Shown in pieces: positions 17,326 to 25,772 of a stretch of 64,000 nt of DNA. The position numbers and the translations under genes are program-made. The stretch is taken from assembly GCA_044226865.1 (NCBI GenBank), contig JBGAGE010000005.1, positions 310,001 through 374,000 of the forward strand. The letters run 5' to 3'. The stretch is from TMP-86 sp044226865. Its GTDB lineage: Bacteria; Pseudomonadota; Gammaproteobacteria; Steroidobacterales; Steroidobacteraceae. Below the pieces are notes generated by a model. That model did no database searches. It had not been told where the DNA came from and worked only from the letters and a program-made list of their open reading frames with translations. Every line of letters starts with the position of its first letter. The stretch's first letter is position 1.

Positions 17326-18894
17326 ATGCGCAAGATCGCCCTGCTGTCGTCATTCCTGGTTCTCGTCTCCTGCGGCGGCGGCGGTGGCGGCGGATCGCCG
17401 GCGCCCGTCGCCAACCCGGGCGGTTGGGAGCAGGGCGTGTTCAAATCGGCCTCGACGTTCGCAGCGCAATGCGCGGCGCCGCGCACCGGGACGGATCCCA
17501 CCACGGGCACCGCGTATCCCGACCGCCAGGGCTCGGTGACCTCCGAGAACAACTGGCTGCGCTCCTGGAACAATGACCTGTATCTCTGGTACGGCGAGGT
17601 TTCCGACCGCGATCCCGGCAACTACTCCACGACCTCGGCCTACTTCGACCTGCTGAAGACCACGCAGACCACGGCGTCCGGCAATCCCAAGGACCGCTTC
17701 CATTTCACCTACCCCACCGATCAATGGGTGGCGCTGTCGCAATCGGGCGTGGACCCCGGCTACGGTGTGCATTGGCTGTTCGTCGCCACCTCCCCGCCGC
17801 GCAAGCTGGTGGTGGCGTACGTGGAGAACCCTTCATCGGGTGCCACCGCGGGCCTCGCCCGTGGCGCGGAAGTGTTGACCATCGACGGAGTCGACCTGGT
17901 GAACGCGCCCGACCAGGCCAGCGTGGATACACTCAATGCGGGACTTTCACCCACCGCCGTGGGCGAGAGCCATGTATTCGGCGTGCGCGACCTCGGCTCA
18001 TCCACCACGCGCGATGTCACGCTGACCTCGCAGAACGTGGTGAACGCCTCGGTGATGAACGTCAAGGTGATCAACACCGCGACCGGCCCCGTGGGCTACG
18101 TGCAGTTCAACGATCATCTCGCCGGCGCCGAAGCCGGCATGTTCAACGCCATCACCACCTTGAAGGCCGCGAACATCACCGACCTGGTGCTCGACATCCG
18201 CTACAACGGCGGCGGCTATCTCGACATCGCCAATGAAGTGGCCTACATGGTGGCGGGCAACACTCCCACCGCCGGCAAGACCTTCGAGAAGACCACCTTC
18301 AACGACAAGTATCCGAACACCAATCCGGTCACCGGTGCGACGCTCCAGCCCGACACCTTCCTGACCACCACGCAAGGCCTGGGGAGCATGTCCGGCAACC
18401 AGGCCCTGCCCACGCTCAACCTGAGCCGGGTGTTCGTGCTCACCGGCGGAGACACGTGTTCGGCGAGCGAGTCCATCATCAACGGCCTGCGCGGCGTCGA
18501 CGTGGAAGTCATCCAGATCGGTGATACCACCTGCGGCAAGCCCTATGGGTTCTACCCGGCCGACAATTGCGGCACCACCTACTTCAGCATCCAGTTCAAG
18601 GGCGAGAACGCGAAGGGCTTCGGCGATTACTCGGACGGCTTCTCGCCGGGCGCGCCGGCGGGTACGACCACGGGTTCGCAATTGCCGGGCTGCACGCTGG
18701 GCGATGATGTGACCAAGGCGCTGGGCGATGAAACCGAGGCGCGGCTGGCGGCGGCGCTGGCGTATCGCACGGCGCCTGCCTGCCCGGCCGCCGCGGGCTT
18801 GGCGAAGCTCAGCACAGGTGCTTCGGCATTGAGTGCCGTGCACGGCAAGCTCGTGCGGCCGGCGGTGCTGGAGAATCGGCTGCTGCGACGGTAG
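17326..18894 (+). CDS. S41-family (tail-specific) peptidase lipoprotein
   Basis: 522 residues from ATG 17326. Lipobox LVSC followed by seven Gly. A PDZ-like region lies around 145-230 (GATAGLARGAEVLTIDGVDLV). The S41 catalytic part follows: YVQFNDHLAGAE, LVLDIRYNGGGYLDIANE (oxyanion and substrate site), VLTGGDTCSASESIINGL with the nucleophile Ser in the SASE block, and GDTTCGKPYGF with the general-base Lys. Likely anchored to a periplasmic membrane face and processing C-termini. Cys pairs next to both catalytic residues are a feature of this subgroup. Confidence 0.88.
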   Translation: MRKIALLSSFLVLVSCGGGGGGGSPAPVANPGGWEQGVFKSASTFAAQCAAPRTGTDPTTGTAYPDRQGSVTSENNWLRSWNNDLYLWYGEVSDRDPGNYSTTSAYFDLLKTTQTTASGNPKDRFHFTYPTDQWVALSQSGVDPGYGVHWLFVATSPPRKLVVAYVENPSSGATAGLARGAEVLTIDGVDLVNAPDQASVDTLNAGLSPTAVGESHVFGVRDLGSSTTRDVTLTSQNVVNASVMNVKVINTATGPVGYVQFNDHLAGAEAGMFNAITTLKAANITDLVLDIRYNGGGYLDIANEVAYMVAGNTPTAGKTFEKTTFNDKYPNTNPVTGATLQPDTFLTTTQGLGSMSGNQALPTLNLSRVFVLTGGDTCSASESIINGLRGVDVEVIQIGDTTCGKPYGFYPADNCGTTYFSIQFKGENAKGFGDYSDGFSPGAPAGTTTGSQLPGCTLGDDVTKALGDETEARLAAALAYRTAPACPAAAGLAKLSTGASALSAVHGKLVRPAVLENRLLRR

Positions 18895-18957
18895 CGTCCG
18901 CGCGCGCCTGCGCTCGCGGTCAAGAATGATGGGCCGGTGGAGCCGATCGGCACCCGG

Positions 18958-19224
18958 TCAGCGAAGCTGGCTGTCCTTGCTGCCGCGGCGGTTGTAGCCG
19001 GCGAATCGCGTGGCTTCCTTGTCGTGCTCATTTTGACAGGGCAGGCACAGGCGCACGCCCGGAATGGCGGCGCGGCGCGCCTCGGCGATGGGCTCGCCAC
19101 ACTCGGCGCAGTGCGAGAGGCTCGGACCCTGCGGCAGCTGGCTCTTCGCCCGCTCGATCGCGTCCTTTACCGTCGCATCGATTTGTTCCTGTACGGCGCC
19201 TTCTGCTGCCCAGCCGGTTGCCAT
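18958..19224 (-). CDS. DksA/TraR-type C4 zinc-finger protein (YbiI-like)
   Basis: 88 residues from ATG 19224. The zinc finger is CAECGEPIAEARRAAIPGVRLCLPCQ (quoted in parts: CAECGEPIAEAR and RLCLPCQ), the DksA/TraR pattern CxxC-x17-CxxC. An N-terminal helix (VQEQIDATVKDAIERAKSQL) replaces the long coiled coil of DksA, so it belongs to the short YbiI-like group. A minor regulator of RNA polymerase is possible; the function of the short group is not established. Confidence 0.85.
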   Translation of the reverse strand: MATGWAAEGAVQEQIDATVKDAIERAKSQLPQGPSLSHCAECGEPIAEARRAAIPGVRLCLPCQNEHDKEATRFAGYNRRGSKDSQLR

Positions 19225-19483
19225 CTCTTTCTCCTCAGCTCGAACACCCATTTTAGGCTGAGAGAGTCGTTTAGTCAGCCATGCTTCTTGACGACATATG
19301 CTGCTGCCGGATCAGGGCGCTCGGGGGGATGACGGGTTTCCCCACGATCGGTCGCCCGCCCCGGCTCCCTCAAACGCGGGAAAATCCCATCGCCCGGCCA
19401 GCCGCCTTGATCCGGCGTCAGCGTGGGCAGAAAGTACGGGGAGAACCGGGAATGGCGGGCGGCGAAAGAGGTTCGTGCTGCAG

Positions 19484-19873
19484 CTAGAGTTCCAGGCGTG
19501 CGCCGCGTTCGAGCAGCAATTCGCGGAGTATGGAGCGGTGGCAGCGGGATTCGTCGGCGCAGTAGCAGCCGACTGAGAAATCGCCATGGTGTGATAGCGC
19601 GGCCAGCAGGTCGAGGGTGCGGGAGTTGGGGGCTTCGGACATTTCGCTGCGGTAGCGGCGTTTGAAGGTGTTCCACTGGCCATCGGTGACTGCGCGTTGT
19701 CCGAGCTTCAGGGTGGTCTCGCTCGGCGCGAGGTTGGGATACCAGACGTCGTACCAGTTTTCCGTTGCGAACTTCGTCTTCGGCACGCCGCGTGGGGGAC
19801 GGCGCACGGTGCCGATGCGCAGACCTTCCTTTTCATGGCGCTCCGAGCCCAGTCGTACGATGCGAATCGCCAT
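19484..19873 (-). CDS. DUF488-family protein
   Basis: 129 residues from ATG 19873. The DUF488 pattern is visible: IRIVRLGSERHEKEGLRIG at the start, WYDVWYPNLAPSETTL, then RRYRSEM and the Cys-containing C-terminus FSVGCYCADESRCHRSILRELL (the CYC-DE-RCHR block, typical for the family). Function unknown; often found as an isolated gene. It opens a run of small minus-strand genes that continues up to the integron. The 258 bases downstream (19225-19483) hold no gene that I can support. Confidence 0.8.
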   Translation of the reverse strand: MAIRIVRLGSERHEKEGLRIGTVRRPPRGVPKTKFATENWYDVWYPNLAPSETTLKLGQRAVTDGQWNTFKRRYRSEMSEAPNSRTLDLLAALSHHGDFSVGCYCADESRCHRSILRELLLERGARLEL

Positions 19874-19896
19874 GCTGCCTCCCATGCCGGCGCTTG

Positions 19897-20958
19897 TTAC
19901 CGGGGTTCCTGCACCTCGTATCCGCGCGCCTTGAGTCTGGCGAGCAGCCCCGTGGGCTGCAGGATCTGGTCCATGGGCAGCACGGCGAAGGTGGTCGGGC
20001 TGTTGGCCAGCGCCGTCTGTGCCGCTGCCACCCACAGGTCGTTGATCTGGTCGCGGGTCTTGTGCAGTTGCTCGCGCAGCGAGGGCACGCTCGCCACCGA
20101 GTCGAAGCAGGTCACGCGCTGGTCCGATTGCGGCATGGCGCGCAGCGCCGCCACATCGCCCGTCGACCATTGATTGGCGCGCTGCTGCATCGAGGGCAGG
20201 TCCTTCTCGATGCGGTCCAAGGTGGCGGTGAAGCAGTCCACCTCCCGTTGCAGCGCGATCTGCTGCAGTTGCTGAATGGTTTCCTTCGGATCCTTGAGCG
20301 TGGGGCTCACCGTGACGGGCACCACCGCGACATCGTGCTTCTTCGCCGCCTGTTGCACGCGCTGCCAGATTTCGTCACCGCTCTTCAGGCCGCTCTTCTC
20401 CAACGCCTTCGTGTACAACTCCTGTGCCGCGACGATGGGGCGGTGCTTTTCCACCGCGTCCGAATTGGGCATGTAGCGATCCTTCAATGACCGCCAGCGT
20501 GCATACAGCGCGGGCGGCAACAGTTCCTGCAGTTGCTTGCCATCCGGACTCTTGCGCGCGCGCAGCAGCGCGGGGATCAACGTCAGCGACTTGAACAGGC
20601 CGATGTTGATGGAAACACTGGGAGGCGCCAGCACCTGGCGCGAGCGGGCGATCACGGCTTCCGCCTGTGTCGCGCGCCACTGCATGCCGGCCGGCAAGGG
20701 AGTGAGGGTGCCGAGGATCCACAGTTCGTTACCGTGCGAGGTGACGCGCCAGAGCCCGGGACCAGGCTGTTCGCCGGTTACCAGGACTGCGGCGAGTTCC
20801 TGTTCGGTCGCTGAGGGAGCCATCTGCGTGGTCTCGGGCGGCGTTGGCACCGCTGCCGCAGCAACCGGCTGCGCAAGCAACGCGCACGCCAGCACGACGA
20901 GCGAAACGTTCGCTCGGGGCGCGGGCAAGCGAACCACGGAGCGGAAGACGCCGCTCAT
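19897..20958 (-). CDS. TraB/GumN-family exported protein
   Basis: 353 residues from ATG 20958 (ATGA overlap with the upstream cupin gene). Signal peptide (VSLVVLACALLAQPVAAAA). The TraB/GumN (PF01963-type) domain shows WRVTSHGNELWILGTLTPLP at its start and TTFAVLPMDQILQPTGLLARLKARGYEV at its end, both quoted in part: GNELWILGTLTPLP and LLARLKARGYEV. The conserved GNxLxxLGT-H motif has Leu-Thr-Pro where many members have His, so metal-dependent activity as in TIKI/TraB proteases may be altered. Confidence 0.8.
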   Translation of the reverse strand: MSGVFRSVVRLPAPRANVSLVVLACALLAQPVAAAAVPTPPETTQMAPSATEQELAAVLVTGEQPGPGLWRVTSHGNELWILGTLTPLPAGMQWRATQAEAVIARSRQVLAPPSVSINIGLFKSLTLIPALLRARKSPDGKQLQELLPPALYARWRSLKDRYMPNSDAVEKHRPIVAAQELYTKALEKSGLKSGDEIWQRVQQAAKKHDVAVVPVTVSPTLKDPKETIQQLQQIALQREVDCFTATLDRIEKDLPSMQQRANQWSTGDVAALRAMPQSDQRVTCFDSVASVPSLREQLHKTRDQINDLWVAAAQTALANSPTTFAVLPMDQILQPTGLLARLKARGYEVQEPR

Positions 20959-21296
20959 TCGCCGCCCTTCGGTCCCCAGAACACCACCCAAGTGGAGAAA
21001 TCCCTGGAAAAATCGATGAAGCGGTGCACCGCCCCGGCCGGAACGAAATGCACGCTGCCCGGCGTGCAAGCCAGCGGCTCGCCCTCCAGCAGCAGCGTGG
21101 CCTTGCCCGAATGGATGAAATACAACTCATCCTGGTCGTGCGGCGTCTGCGGATCCGTGCCCACCGGGGCGTAGATCTCCACCGACATGGAGCCGTGTGC
21201 AAAAGCCTGCCTGAAGCGCTCGCCGTCCGGCCATTTGGCACTGGCGGGACCCGGCAGGAATTCCAACAGTTCATTCGCATGGGCACTCAGCATCAT
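20955..21296 (-). CDS. Cupin-domain protein
   Basis: 113 residues from an ATG at 21296 (a second ATG follows at once). A single cupin barrel: motif 1 as HDQDELYFIHSGKATLLLEGE and motif 2 as PGSVHFVPAGAVHRFIDF, given here in part (DQDELYFIHSG; VHFVPAGAVHRF). The motifs keep the usual Glu and His ligands. No substrate can be inferred. Overlaps the TraB-like gene by four bases. Confidence 0.8.
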   Translation of the reverse strand: MMLSAHANELLEFLPGPASAKWPDGERFRQAFAHGSMSVEIYAPVGTDPQTPHDQDELYFIHSGKATLLLEGEPLACTPGSVHFVPAGAVHRFIDFSRDFSTWVVFWGPKGGE

Positions 21297-21315
21297 GGCG
21301 TCAACTCCTCGGCTC

Positions 21316-21771
21316 TCAGCGGTACGGCGAGCCATCCTTGTGCACGAAAGCGCCGTCGCGATTGTGGCTCATCAGGTCGATGTCGGAACACGTGGTCAGG
21401 TCATCCGGGTGGCGCGATCCCGCCTCGAGGTAGCGGGCGGTGACGCCGCCCCGGTTCTGCAGATGATGGCCGTTGCCCGTGCCCTTGGGAAACGCGGCGC
21501 AATCCCCGGCGCGCAGCAGGGTTTCGCCACCGTCCTCCACCAATGTCAGTTCGCCCTCCAGTACGAAGACGAACTCATCCTCGTGGCTGTGCCAATGACG
21601 CTGGCTCGACCACTTGCCCGGCGGCAGGGTCATGAGATTGATGCCGAAGTCTCTGAGCCCACCAGCGTTGCCGAGACGCTGACGCGTGCGGCCGGCGCAC
21701 GCCTGGCTGAAAGGTTCGGGGTAGCCCGCGCCGAGGCGCACGGGGACGGTGCTGAGGTCTATCTTGGGCAT
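21316..21771 (-). CDS. Cupin-domain protein (second, unrelated copy)
   Basis: 151 residues from ATG 21771. Cupin motif 1 is WHSHEDEFVFVLEGELTLV and motif 2 is LRAGDCAAFPKGTGNGHHLQN, with the typical His-Glu-His metal ligands. Similar to proteins annotated as cupin-domain sugar/transcription related factors; no function established. It is separated from the previous cupin gene by 19 bases and from the following GNAT gene by 4 bases, so the three may share a transcript. Confidence 0.82.
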   Translation of the reverse strand: MPKIDLSTVPVRLGAGYPEPFSQACAGRTRQRLGNAGGLRDFGINLMTLPPGKWSSQRHWHSHEDEFVFVLEGELTLVEDGGETLLRAGDCAAFPKGTGNGHHLQNRGGVTARYLEAGSRHPDDLTTCSDIDLMSHNRDGAFVHKDGSPYR

Positions 21772-21775
21772 GCGA

Positions 21776-22321
21776 TTACTCGATGGCGATGCGTTCTGCG
21801 GCACGCAGACGATATAGACAATGTGGGCGCAAGGGGTTCCCCAACGGTACGCTGGGGTGTTCGAAGGTTCCGCTCTCCTTCATCCCCAGGCGTTCCATCA
21901 CGGCGCGCGAACGCCGGTTGCCCAGCGTGGTGAAGGAGACGATCTCGGGCAGGCCAAGCACCTCGAACCCGACCCGCAACGCCTCGCGCGCCGCTTCGGT
22001 GGCGAGGCCTTGCCCCCAGGCATCGGCGGCGAGCCGCCAACCGATCTCGGTGCAGGGCGCAAAGGGCAGCGGTGCGCTCGGGACATTCAGGCCGACGAAG
22101 CCGATGAACGACGCATCCAACTTGCGCTCCACGGCCCAACAACCCCAGCCGCGCTCCGCGATCAGCGTTGCGAAGCGCTGCGCCAAGGCATCGCTTTCGG
22201 CCGTCGTGAGCGTAGAGGGAAAGCATTCCATGACGTGCGGATCGGCGTTGAGCCGGGCAAACGGGACCCGGTCTTCTTCGCGCCATGGGCGCAGGCGCAG
22301 GCGCGGCGTGTCCAGGTTCAT
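21776..22321 (-). CDS. GNAT acetyltransferase (RimJ/RimL type)
   Basis: 181 residues from ATG 22321, overlapping the stop of the upstream gene. Typical start TPRLRLRPWREEDRVPFARLNADP, acetyl-CoA binding motif GWRLAADAWGQGLATEAARE with the Q/RxxGxG/A loop (WGQGLATEA), then FTTLGNRRSRAVMERLGM. These features match N-acetyltransferases acting on protein N-termini or small amines. It is adjacent to a VOC gene, both common integron-cassette families. Confidence 0.87.
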   Translation of the reverse strand: MNLDTPRLRLRPWREEDRVPFARLNADPHVMECFPSTLTTAESDALAQRFATLIAERGWGCWAVERKLDASFIGFVGLNVPSAPLPFAPCTEIGWRLAADAWGQGLATEAAREALRVGFEVLGLPEIVSFTTLGNRRSRAVMERLGMKESGTFEHPSVPLGNPLRPHCLYRLRAAERIAIE

Positions 22322-22728
22322 GTTTCGTCCGCCGATTCGTGGCGGCGCTCATAGCTCACGGTCAGCATTTCCCATGCGTGTCCGTCCGGCTCGCTCCAAT
22401 AAATGAGGCGGCCTCCGAAGGCGGGATTTACCTGGTTATCGTCGGGTCCGTGGGGCAGGCTTCGAAAGGCGATACCCGCCGCCTGGATTCGGCCGAGGAT
22501 GGCGTCGAATTCGGCGTCCCTTACCCGGAAGCAAATGTGGAGCTTGGGTATCTCCGCGGCGCCCCATTGGTCGAAATCCAGCGTCAGGTCCTCGCTCACA
22601 TAGACAGGCGAGAAGGGACCTACCGGGCCTTGCTCAGCCCACGGCACACCCAGGATACCGGCCAACACTCGTGCGGCCGCCACTCTGTCCCTCGCCGGTA
22701 CGAGCAGGTGGTCCAACCGGATGTTCAT
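22318..22728 (-). CDS. VOC-family (glyoxalase/bleomycin resistance) protein
   Basis: 136 residues. One VOC domain pair of beta-alpha-beta units: LDHLLVPARDRVAAARVLAGILG, LTLDFDQW, LHICFRVRDAEFDAIL, then GGRLIYWSEPDGHAWEMLTV with the terminal metal-ligand region (DGHAWE). VOC proteins can be dioxygenases, isomerases or drug-binding proteins; this one could be any. Overlaps neighbours on both sides by four bases. Confidence 0.85.
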   Translation of the reverse strand: MNIRLDHLLVPARDRVAAARVLAGILGVPWAEQGPVGPFSPVYVSEDLTLDFDQWGAAEIPKLHICFRVRDAEFDAILGRIQAAGIAFRSLPHGPDDNQVNPAFGGRLIYWSEPDGHAWEMLTVSYERRHESADET

Positions 22729-22937
22729 GGTCGCCCAGCATGATGGCGCAATCGCATGTGGATGTCCTCGTGTGCAACGACGATCAAGCGTTCCAACGCG
22801 GCGGCGTCGATGACCTCGGCAGGCTTGAGCTTGACGTGCCGCGCCAGCGCGCCCAGTTCACCGTGCTTCGTCTCGAGCCATGCAGTCACCGCAGGTGAGC
22901 TTTGCCTGGCACCGTCGAGTGTGAGCAGCGGACCCAT
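22725..22937 (-). CDS. Small protein of unknown function upstream of VOC gene
   Basis: 70 residues (LLTLDGARQSSPAVTAWLE ... RLIVVAHEDIHMRLRHHAGRP). It has a good ATG and overlaps the VOC start by four bases, so it is likely to be translated. No known domain is recognised; no membrane span or signal. The composition is normal for the region. Could also be a remnant of a longer gene. Confidence 0.5.
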   Translation of the reverse strand: MGPLLTLDGARQSSPAVTAWLETKHGELGALARHVKLKPAEVIDAAALERLIVVAHEDIHMRLRHHAGRP

Positions 22938-22985
22938 TAGCCTACCTTGTCACTGTCAGCGCACCGGCGTCGCCCCGATCCGGAA

Positions 22986-23459
22986 CTAGCTTTTCCCGGC
23001 CGATGAAAGCAGGAGCCGGCGCCGCGCCAGGCTCTCGGCCGGCCAATATCGCTCGCGATCGTAATATTCCGCCACTGCCGGTGTGCCTGGCGGCAGCACG
23101 ACCCACGGCTGCTTGGATGCCGTGAAGATGTGGATGTCCGGCGGCAATGCGTCGGGATTGTCCAAGGTACCGACTCGGACGAAGCGGATCAGCGGGCCCG
23201 CGCCGGAGTAGTTGCTCCACACCGCCACCTTGCATCGGGGACAGCGTGCGATGACCTGGCCGCGGCCGCTTGCGGAAGGCGTGTCGACGAGCTCCGGGGC
23301 CTCTGCCAATTGGGTGACGCGTTCCGCCTCGATCATGGCATTCAATGCAAACGCGGCGCCCGACTCCCGCTGGCACCAGCGGCAATGGCAGCAATGCACG
23401 AAAAGGGGCGCCGATTCCAGGCGATAGCGCAGCGTGCGGCAATCGCAGCCGCCTTCCAT
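22986..23459 (-). CDS. GFA-family protein (second copy in window)
   Basis: 157 residues from ATG 23459. Zinc motifs EGGCDCRTLRYRLE, CHCRWCQRESGAAF and ARCPRCKVAVWSNY are those of GFA/CENP-V proteins. The C-terminal part (KQPWVVLPPGTPAVAEYYDRE) is longer than in the copy at 10368-10763 and fits the larger subgroup. Standalone small gene; function not established. Confidence 0.86.
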   Translation of the reverse strand: MEGGCDCRTLRYRLESAPLFVHCCHCRWCQRESGAAFALNAMIEAERVTQLAEAPELVDTPSASGRGQVIARCPRCKVAVWSNYSGAGPLIRFVRVGTLDNPDALPPDIHIFTASKQPWVVLPPGTPAVAEYYDRERYWPAESLARRRLLLSSAGKS

Positions 23460-23485
23460 GGGCAAAACCCTTGTGATAGCTGCAT

Positions 23486-23713
23486 TCACGTCTTGGCCGA
23501 CGGCGCGCTGACCCAACCCTTCGACTTCCAGACCGCCCAGACGGCCATCGAGTGACCCTGCCCCAATCCGTGTTCCTTCTTGAGCCAGGCCACCATGTCG
23601 GCAGCTTTCATGTCGGAGTTGTAGACTCCCGCCTTCGCAGCGTCGCCCTTCAATTGCTCGGGAGTGCGCCCGGTCTTTTCCTTGATGGCGGTGAGGTAGG
23701 CTTCAAAGGACAT
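23486..23713 (-). CDS. DUF4287-domain protein
   Basis: 75 residues from ATG 23713. The whole protein is the DUF4287 domain: FEAYLTAIKEKTGRTPEQLK, then MVAWLKKEHGLGQGHSMAVWAV. The family is small, cytosolic and of unknown function, frequently seen as an independent gene or next to DUF5655 domains. The upstream membrane protein gene overlaps its start by 11 bases. Confidence 0.85.
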   Translation of the reverse strand: MSFEAYLTAIKEKTGRTPEQLKGDAAKAGVYNSDMKAADMVAWLKKEHGLGQGHSMAVWAVWKSKGWVSAPSAKT

Positions 23714-24122
23714 CTTTGTCTCCTTTTCCGGCGCGCAGAACGAGCGTTGCCGCGATACGCGGCATGAACAGCATCGCGAGCAAGCCAATCCCCATCAGCC
23801 CGCCACGTGACACGTCGTAGTCTTCCAGCAATCGTCGCCAATCGTAACCGAACACAGCCCGCCCGAGCACGCATTCGAACGCAACGGTGAGCGCCACCCA
23901 CCAGGCTCCAACAGCCAGAAGGCTTTTATCGCCGCGCGCGATCATCCAGCGAACGGTCGCGAGGGTGATCAGAAAAATCAACAGCATTCCTGAGAACACC
24001 GCGACGCGGCGCGCCGGAAAATCGCCGATGAGCGGAGCCAGGAATATTTGCCGCAGAGCGCCGTGGATGGATTCGACGGCCATGAGGAGCAGCCAGACCG
24101 TCGTGGCACGAATCCAAGGCAT
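23703..24122 (-). CDS. Small four-helix membrane protein
   Basis: 139 residues from ATG 24122. Four hydrophobic stretches: about 8-20, 40-62, 72-93 and 112-128. The front reads WIRATTVWLLLMAVESIHGALRQ. The motif ESIHG followed by LGRAVFGYDW is shared with uncharacterised small membrane proteins of Proteobacteria. No function known. Confidence 0.72.
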   Translation of the reverse strand: MPWIRATTVWLLLMAVESIHGALRQIFLAPLIGDFPARRVAVFSGMLLIFLITLATVRWMIARGDKSLLAVGAWWVALTVAFECVLGRAVFGYDWRRLLEDYDVSRGGLMGIGLLAMLFMPRIAATLVLRAGKGDKDVL

Positions 24123-24156
24123 GCAGTGCTCCTCGTCGTCCGGCGTAGGATTTGAA

Positions 24157-24690
24157 TTACGCGCCGCTGTGACGCGCAATCGCGTACGTATACTCGATGC
24201 AGGCCTCATTGCGAAAAATAGCAGCTTTTGATTCCACGCGCGTCAGGCCCAACGCGTGCAGCAGGTTATTCGCAGCGATATTGCGTGCATCGGTAATGGC
24301 GAATACCCGGTTCACCTCGGTGGACAAAAAGACGACCATCAATGCCAACTGTACCGCTTCGCGTGCGAGCCCCTTCCCTTGAAACGGCCTGGACAAGGTG
24401 AACCCGATTTCGGCCTCTGCGCCATCGCCAGCAACACATACTCCGATGTCTCCAATGAGAGTGTCGGATTGCCGCTCCGCGATGGCGAGTTGAAACCACT
24501 CGCCAGCCGGAAAAGCCGGCGAGGTGCTCATTGCGATGAGAAACGCGCGCGCTTCGTCGTCGGAGGTCGCCGCCCAACCCTGATACCTTCCTACGACGGG
24601 GTCCAAGCGATACGACTGAAAGTTCGGTAGATCCTCTTCGCGCAGACGGCGCAGGCTGACGCGATGACCCGTTGCAGGGAGAGATGCCAT
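24157..24690 (-). CDS. GNAT acetyltransferase (second)
   Basis: 177 residues from ATG 24690. RimJ/RimL-like: VSLRRLREEDLPNFQSYRLD at the start, IGFTLSRPFQGKGLAREAVQ (acetyl-CoA loop FQGKGLA), and a C-terminal ARNIAANNLLHALGLTRVE. A different branch from the gene at 21776. Standalone. Confidence 0.86.
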   Translation of the reverse strand: MASLPATGHRVSLRRLREEDLPNFQSYRLDPVVGRYQGWAATSDDEARAFLIAMSTSPAFPAGEWFQLAIAERQSDTLIGDIGVCVAGDGAEAEIGFTLSRPFQGKGLAREAVQLALMVVFLSTEVNRVFAITDARNIAANNLLHALGLTRVESKAAIFRNEACIEYTYAIARHSGA

Positions 24691-24749
24691 CGGCGCATTA
24701 TCCGTCAAGGAAGTGTCGGAAACGACCTCGGCGGGCAAGTCCGGCGTGT

Positions 24750-25076
24750 TCAGCCGCCGCCTTCGCTCTCATAGAGACCCAGGCCGCAGTGCACGCAGCG
24801 GCGCCCGTCGGACATCGAGTCCAAGTGCCGCCCCGCCGAATACCTTTGGTGACAGCGCGGGCATCGCCATCGCGAAATCATATACACGAGTACCAATAGC
24901 GACAGCGAACCCACGGCTGCGGAGGTCAGGAACACCACCTGGGCCGCGTCCGGCGAGAAGCCCAGCCGGTCCATCAGCATCGCGAGCGGCGCCGACCCAA
25001 GCAACAAGGCTACGGCCAGAATTCCAAGGCGGTTGTGACGCTGGTACCTGCGCCATTGGGGTCCATAATCATCCAT
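24750..25076 (-). CDS. Two-span membrane protein with C-terminal zinc ribbon
   Basis: 108 residues from ATG 25076. Two membrane spans (about 18-35 and 46-68) are followed by CPRCHQRYSAG and CVHCGLGLYE, a cytosolic zinc ribbon. Small proteins of this design are common in Xanthomonadales-like genomes, with unknown function. The 247 bases between this gene and the next one downstream of it (25077-25323) contain no supported gene. Confidence 0.75.
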   Translation of the reverse strand: MDDYGPQWRRYQRHNRLGILAVALLLGSAPLAMLMDRLGFSPDAAQVVFLTSAAVGSLSLLVLVYMISRWRCPRCHQRYSAGRHLDSMSDGRRCVHCGLGLYESEGGG

Positions 25077-25323
25077 GTCGAATCGGGCCTGCGTATCCGT
25101 TGACCTGAAGATGGGTTGAATGACAGACCAAGCGACATCCTGGGAGTTCGGCTGCAACTTCCCGGGCAACTCGAGCGACGCGCTCAGCACTTCCCCGATC
25201 CCGGCACGTCACGATCTTCAGACGTGGCGGCAGCGCCCTACGGTACGGAGGTCAGTGCAGCGATTCGTAGCGTTTTTGTATCGATTTGTAATCGTCTTTT
25301 ACGCACAAGGTTCGCGCGCCGGC

Positions 25324-25749
25324 TCAGACAGCCGCGCGCTTCCTCACACTGGGACGCTTCTTGCCGCCCTTGGCCAGGGTTTGGGACGCCAGCGCGCGTA
25401 TGACTCTCGCGATGAGAGCGGGCGGGAAGGGCTCGGCATGACTGAACAACAAGTTCCCTTTGGCATTCCGATGGGTTGCCAAGTCGCGTATCAGAGCGGG
25501 ATCAGTCGTGAGAGGAGGAAAGATGCTGACATGGTCATTGAATGCCCCGCAGTAGCAGAAGATGTTGCCGGCTCGAAACGCCGGCATCCCGTAACTCATG
25601 ATTTCCACGGCGTCGGGGACGACGGACCTCACCAACTTTCTCACGAGTTGGATGCGACGCCGCGACGCTGCCGGAAGTCGTGCAACGTATGCCGCGACCA
25701 AATTCGGCGTCTTGCTGCGAGGCTTGCGTGAAGAAATGACGGTGGGCAT
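25324..25749 (-). CDS. DUF1801-family protein (YdhG-like)
   Basis: 141 residues from ATG 25749. The DUF1801 pattern: VAAYVARLPAASRRRIQLVRKLVRSVVPDAVEIMSYGMPAF, quoted in part (VEIMSYGMPAF), then FCYCGAFNDHVSIFP and FSHAEPFPPALIARVIRA. This is the iron-chaperone-like fold of YdhG/Fra family proteins; the bacterial role is unclear. A Lys/Arg-rich tail ends the protein. Confidence 0.84.
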   Translation of the reverse strand: MPTVISSRKPRSKTPNLVAAYVARLPAASRRRIQLVRKLVRSVVPDAVEIMSYGMPAFRAGNIFCYCGAFNDHVSIFPPLTTDPALIRDLATHRNAKGNLLFSHAEPFPPALIARVIRALASQTLAKGGKKRPSVRKRAAV

Positions 25750-25772
25750 AGGTTGCGACCTATCGGCTTTTT

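Noticed and set aside
25120..25731. Plus-strand frame between the zinc-ribbon protein and the DUF1801 gene
   Set aside because: It overlaps DUF1801 motifs encoded on the minus strand and has no domain or ribosome site.
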